This document shows, piece after piece, positions 63,189 to 64,000 of a DNA stretch of 64,000 nucleotides; position 1 is the first letter of the stretch, and each line of letters begins with the position of its first letter. Made by a program: the position numbers and the translations under genes. The notes below the pieces were generated by a model. The model did no database searches, was not told the DNA's origin, and saw only the letters and a program-made list of their open reading frames with translations. Source of the stretch: Siphonobacter curvatus (GTDB lineage Bacteria > Bacteroidota > Bacteroidia > Cytophagales > Spirosomataceae). The DNA is taken from positions 88,444 to 152,443 of the forward strand of contig NZ_PTRA01000008.1 of assembly GCF_002943425.1 (NCBI RefSeq), written 5' to 3'.

Positions 63189-63279
63189 TTAAGCCAAGAC
63201 TTTGACCGCTTCAGGCAGCCTTTCGCGAATATATTGGCTAGTCGATTAACAGAAGGCTTGACTATCTAACAAATGCAAA

Positions 63280-63738
63280 ATGACTATTGAGTTCAGAGAA
63301 TGGGCGTTTGAAGTGGATAAACAAACTACAGAGAAAGCCTACAAGGCGATTAAGGGTAGTGCCGTCCAAGAATGTGGCTGTACCTATTGCCAAAATTTCC
63401 TACTTCAACGGGAGACGATTTATCCGCTAGAGGTAATCAGTTTTTTTGAGTCCGTTGGTATTGATTACCATAAAGAATCGGATGTGTCAGAATATGGAGA
63501 ATTAGATAATGGGCTGCGTATCTATATGAGTTGCTTTCATTTTGCAGGTAAGATCATAAGGGGAGAAAGCAGTGCTTTTGCTTTACCTATGGGAGGCTAT
63601 CAACTCAACTTGACGCCCCTGGATGAACGAGTCAAAATTGGTTTCTGGAAGTCATCCGACGGCAAAAGTGAAGCTTCTTTAGTTGAAGTCGAGCTTGAAG
63701 TTCTTTTACCTTGGGTGCTCAACTTGGAAACTAAATAA
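63280..63738 (+). CDS. Hypothetical protein with Cys motif, 152 aa
   Basis: Starts MTIEFREWAFEVDKQTTEKAYKAIKGSAVQECGCTYCQNFLLQRETIYPLEVISFFESVGIDY. The CGCTYC metal-like motif at about residues 32-37 and the conserved acidic block KESDVSEYGEL are evident. Soluble. It resembles unnamed small proteins found near polymorphic toxins, but I cannot assign it. Confidence 0.7.
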   Translation: MTIEFREWAFEVDKQTTEKAYKAIKGSAVQECGCTYCQNFLLQRETIYPLEVISFFESVGIDYHKESDVSEYGELDNGLRIYMSCFHFAGKIIRGESSAFALPMGGYQLNLTPLDERVKIGFWKSSDGKSEASLVEVELEVLLPWVLNLETK

Positions 63739-63790
63739 TCTATTAACTCAACATAGAACTGATTATAGAACAGTTTAAGGTAATAACCTA

Positions 63791-64000
63791 TTGGAGAAAC
63801 GATACGAAATCCTGGAGAGCCTTCCACCGTATGGCCCCATGTATATACCTGTGAGTCCCACAGACCATCCATTTTTGAGTCTTTACAGCGAAGGATTTGT
63901 TATTAGGTTTTATACCACCGATGGCGGGAGCTGGGTAGCTAACTTTAACCTTGGAGATACCACCTTTCATCAGGTATTTGACTTCCCTGAAACGGATCTA
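63791..64000 (+). CDS. Partial hypothetical protein running off the window end
   Basis: After a TAA at 63776, the frame opens with TTG at 63791 (LEKRYEILESLPPYGPMYIPVSP) and stays open to the edge, 70 codons: SEGFVIRFYTTDGGSWVANFNLGDTTFHQVFDFPETDL. The FVIRFYTTDGGSWVANF block looks like a small immunity-like family I recall from Bacteroidota, unproven. 52 bases after the 63280 gene. The 3' end lies outside. Confidence 0.6.
   Translation, partial: MEKRYEILESLPPYGPMYIPVSPTDHPFLSLYSEGFVIRFYTTDGGSWVANFNLGDTTFHQVFDFPETDL

Noticed and set aside
1..64000. CRISPR arrays, rRNA, insertion sequences, phage
   Set aside because: No regular repeat-spacer series, rRNA, transposase or structural phage genes found by reading; the S74 fragment is an isolated piece.

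Overview
The window looks like chromosomal DNA of a gliding-type Bacteroidota of the order Cytophagales (a Spirosoma/Siphonobacter-like relative is my inference). The signs are a PorP/SprF protein next to a gliding-motility C-terminal-domain protein, Bacteroidota -33/-7 promoters (TTTG-N20-TAnnTTTG), a heptaprenylglyceryl-type phosphate synthase, DUF2795 and DUF2085 proteins, subclass A2 beta-lactamase, and an overlapping ECF sigma/small-protein pair. There is one tRNA (Leu-CAG). I see no rRNA, CRISPR array, intact insertion sequence or phage.

Bases 1-49,300 are a dense housekeeping and catabolic chromosome. In order they hold: envelope proteins and a C-terminal processing protease; a lipid-linked sugar flippase; ECF sigma factor with a small overlapping partner; endonuclease III; two rhomboid proteases; dxs; a sulfite-oxidase-like protein coupled to a chagasin-like inhibitor; psd; a cluster of LVIVD-repeat lipoprotein and beta-barrels; M28 peptidase; tRNA-Leu; mqo; lpdA; the PorP/SprF and CHU_C pair; GH16; the uxuA-SDR pair; nrdB; nagA; GH43; a frameshifted comF; xth; glpD; cutC; pcrB; nfu; rpmA-rplU; an aminotransferase-tyrA operon; dnaX and comB.

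Two regulatory devices stand out. First, the aminotransferase-tyrA operon has a complete candidate attenuator: a strong promoter, a 17-residue leader peptide with five consecutive Tyr codons, mutually exclusive GC-rich segments and a U-tailed terminator just before the aminotransferase. Second, dnaX has a run of ten A exactly between the clamp-loader core and the tau tail. A slip in either direction meets a stop within a few codons, as expected for production of a short gamma-type subunit.

Bases 49,300-57,100 are mixed: a LytTR two-component pair, two penicillin-recognising hydrolases (one a class A beta-lactamase), a VOC protein and small hypotheticals. Bases 57,100-64,000 look like an accessory or decaying zone with low coding density. 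It holds long perfect inverted repeats, tandem related hairpins, a broken NmrA-like gene with an orphan operator-like palindrome, a scrambled fragment of a GAF/PAS histidine kinase abutting a tail-fibre chaperone (S74) fragment, a RhuM-Fic/Doc fusion, the C-terminal remnant of an AbiEi/DUF6088-like antitoxin, and two small proteins of unknown function, the last running off the window.
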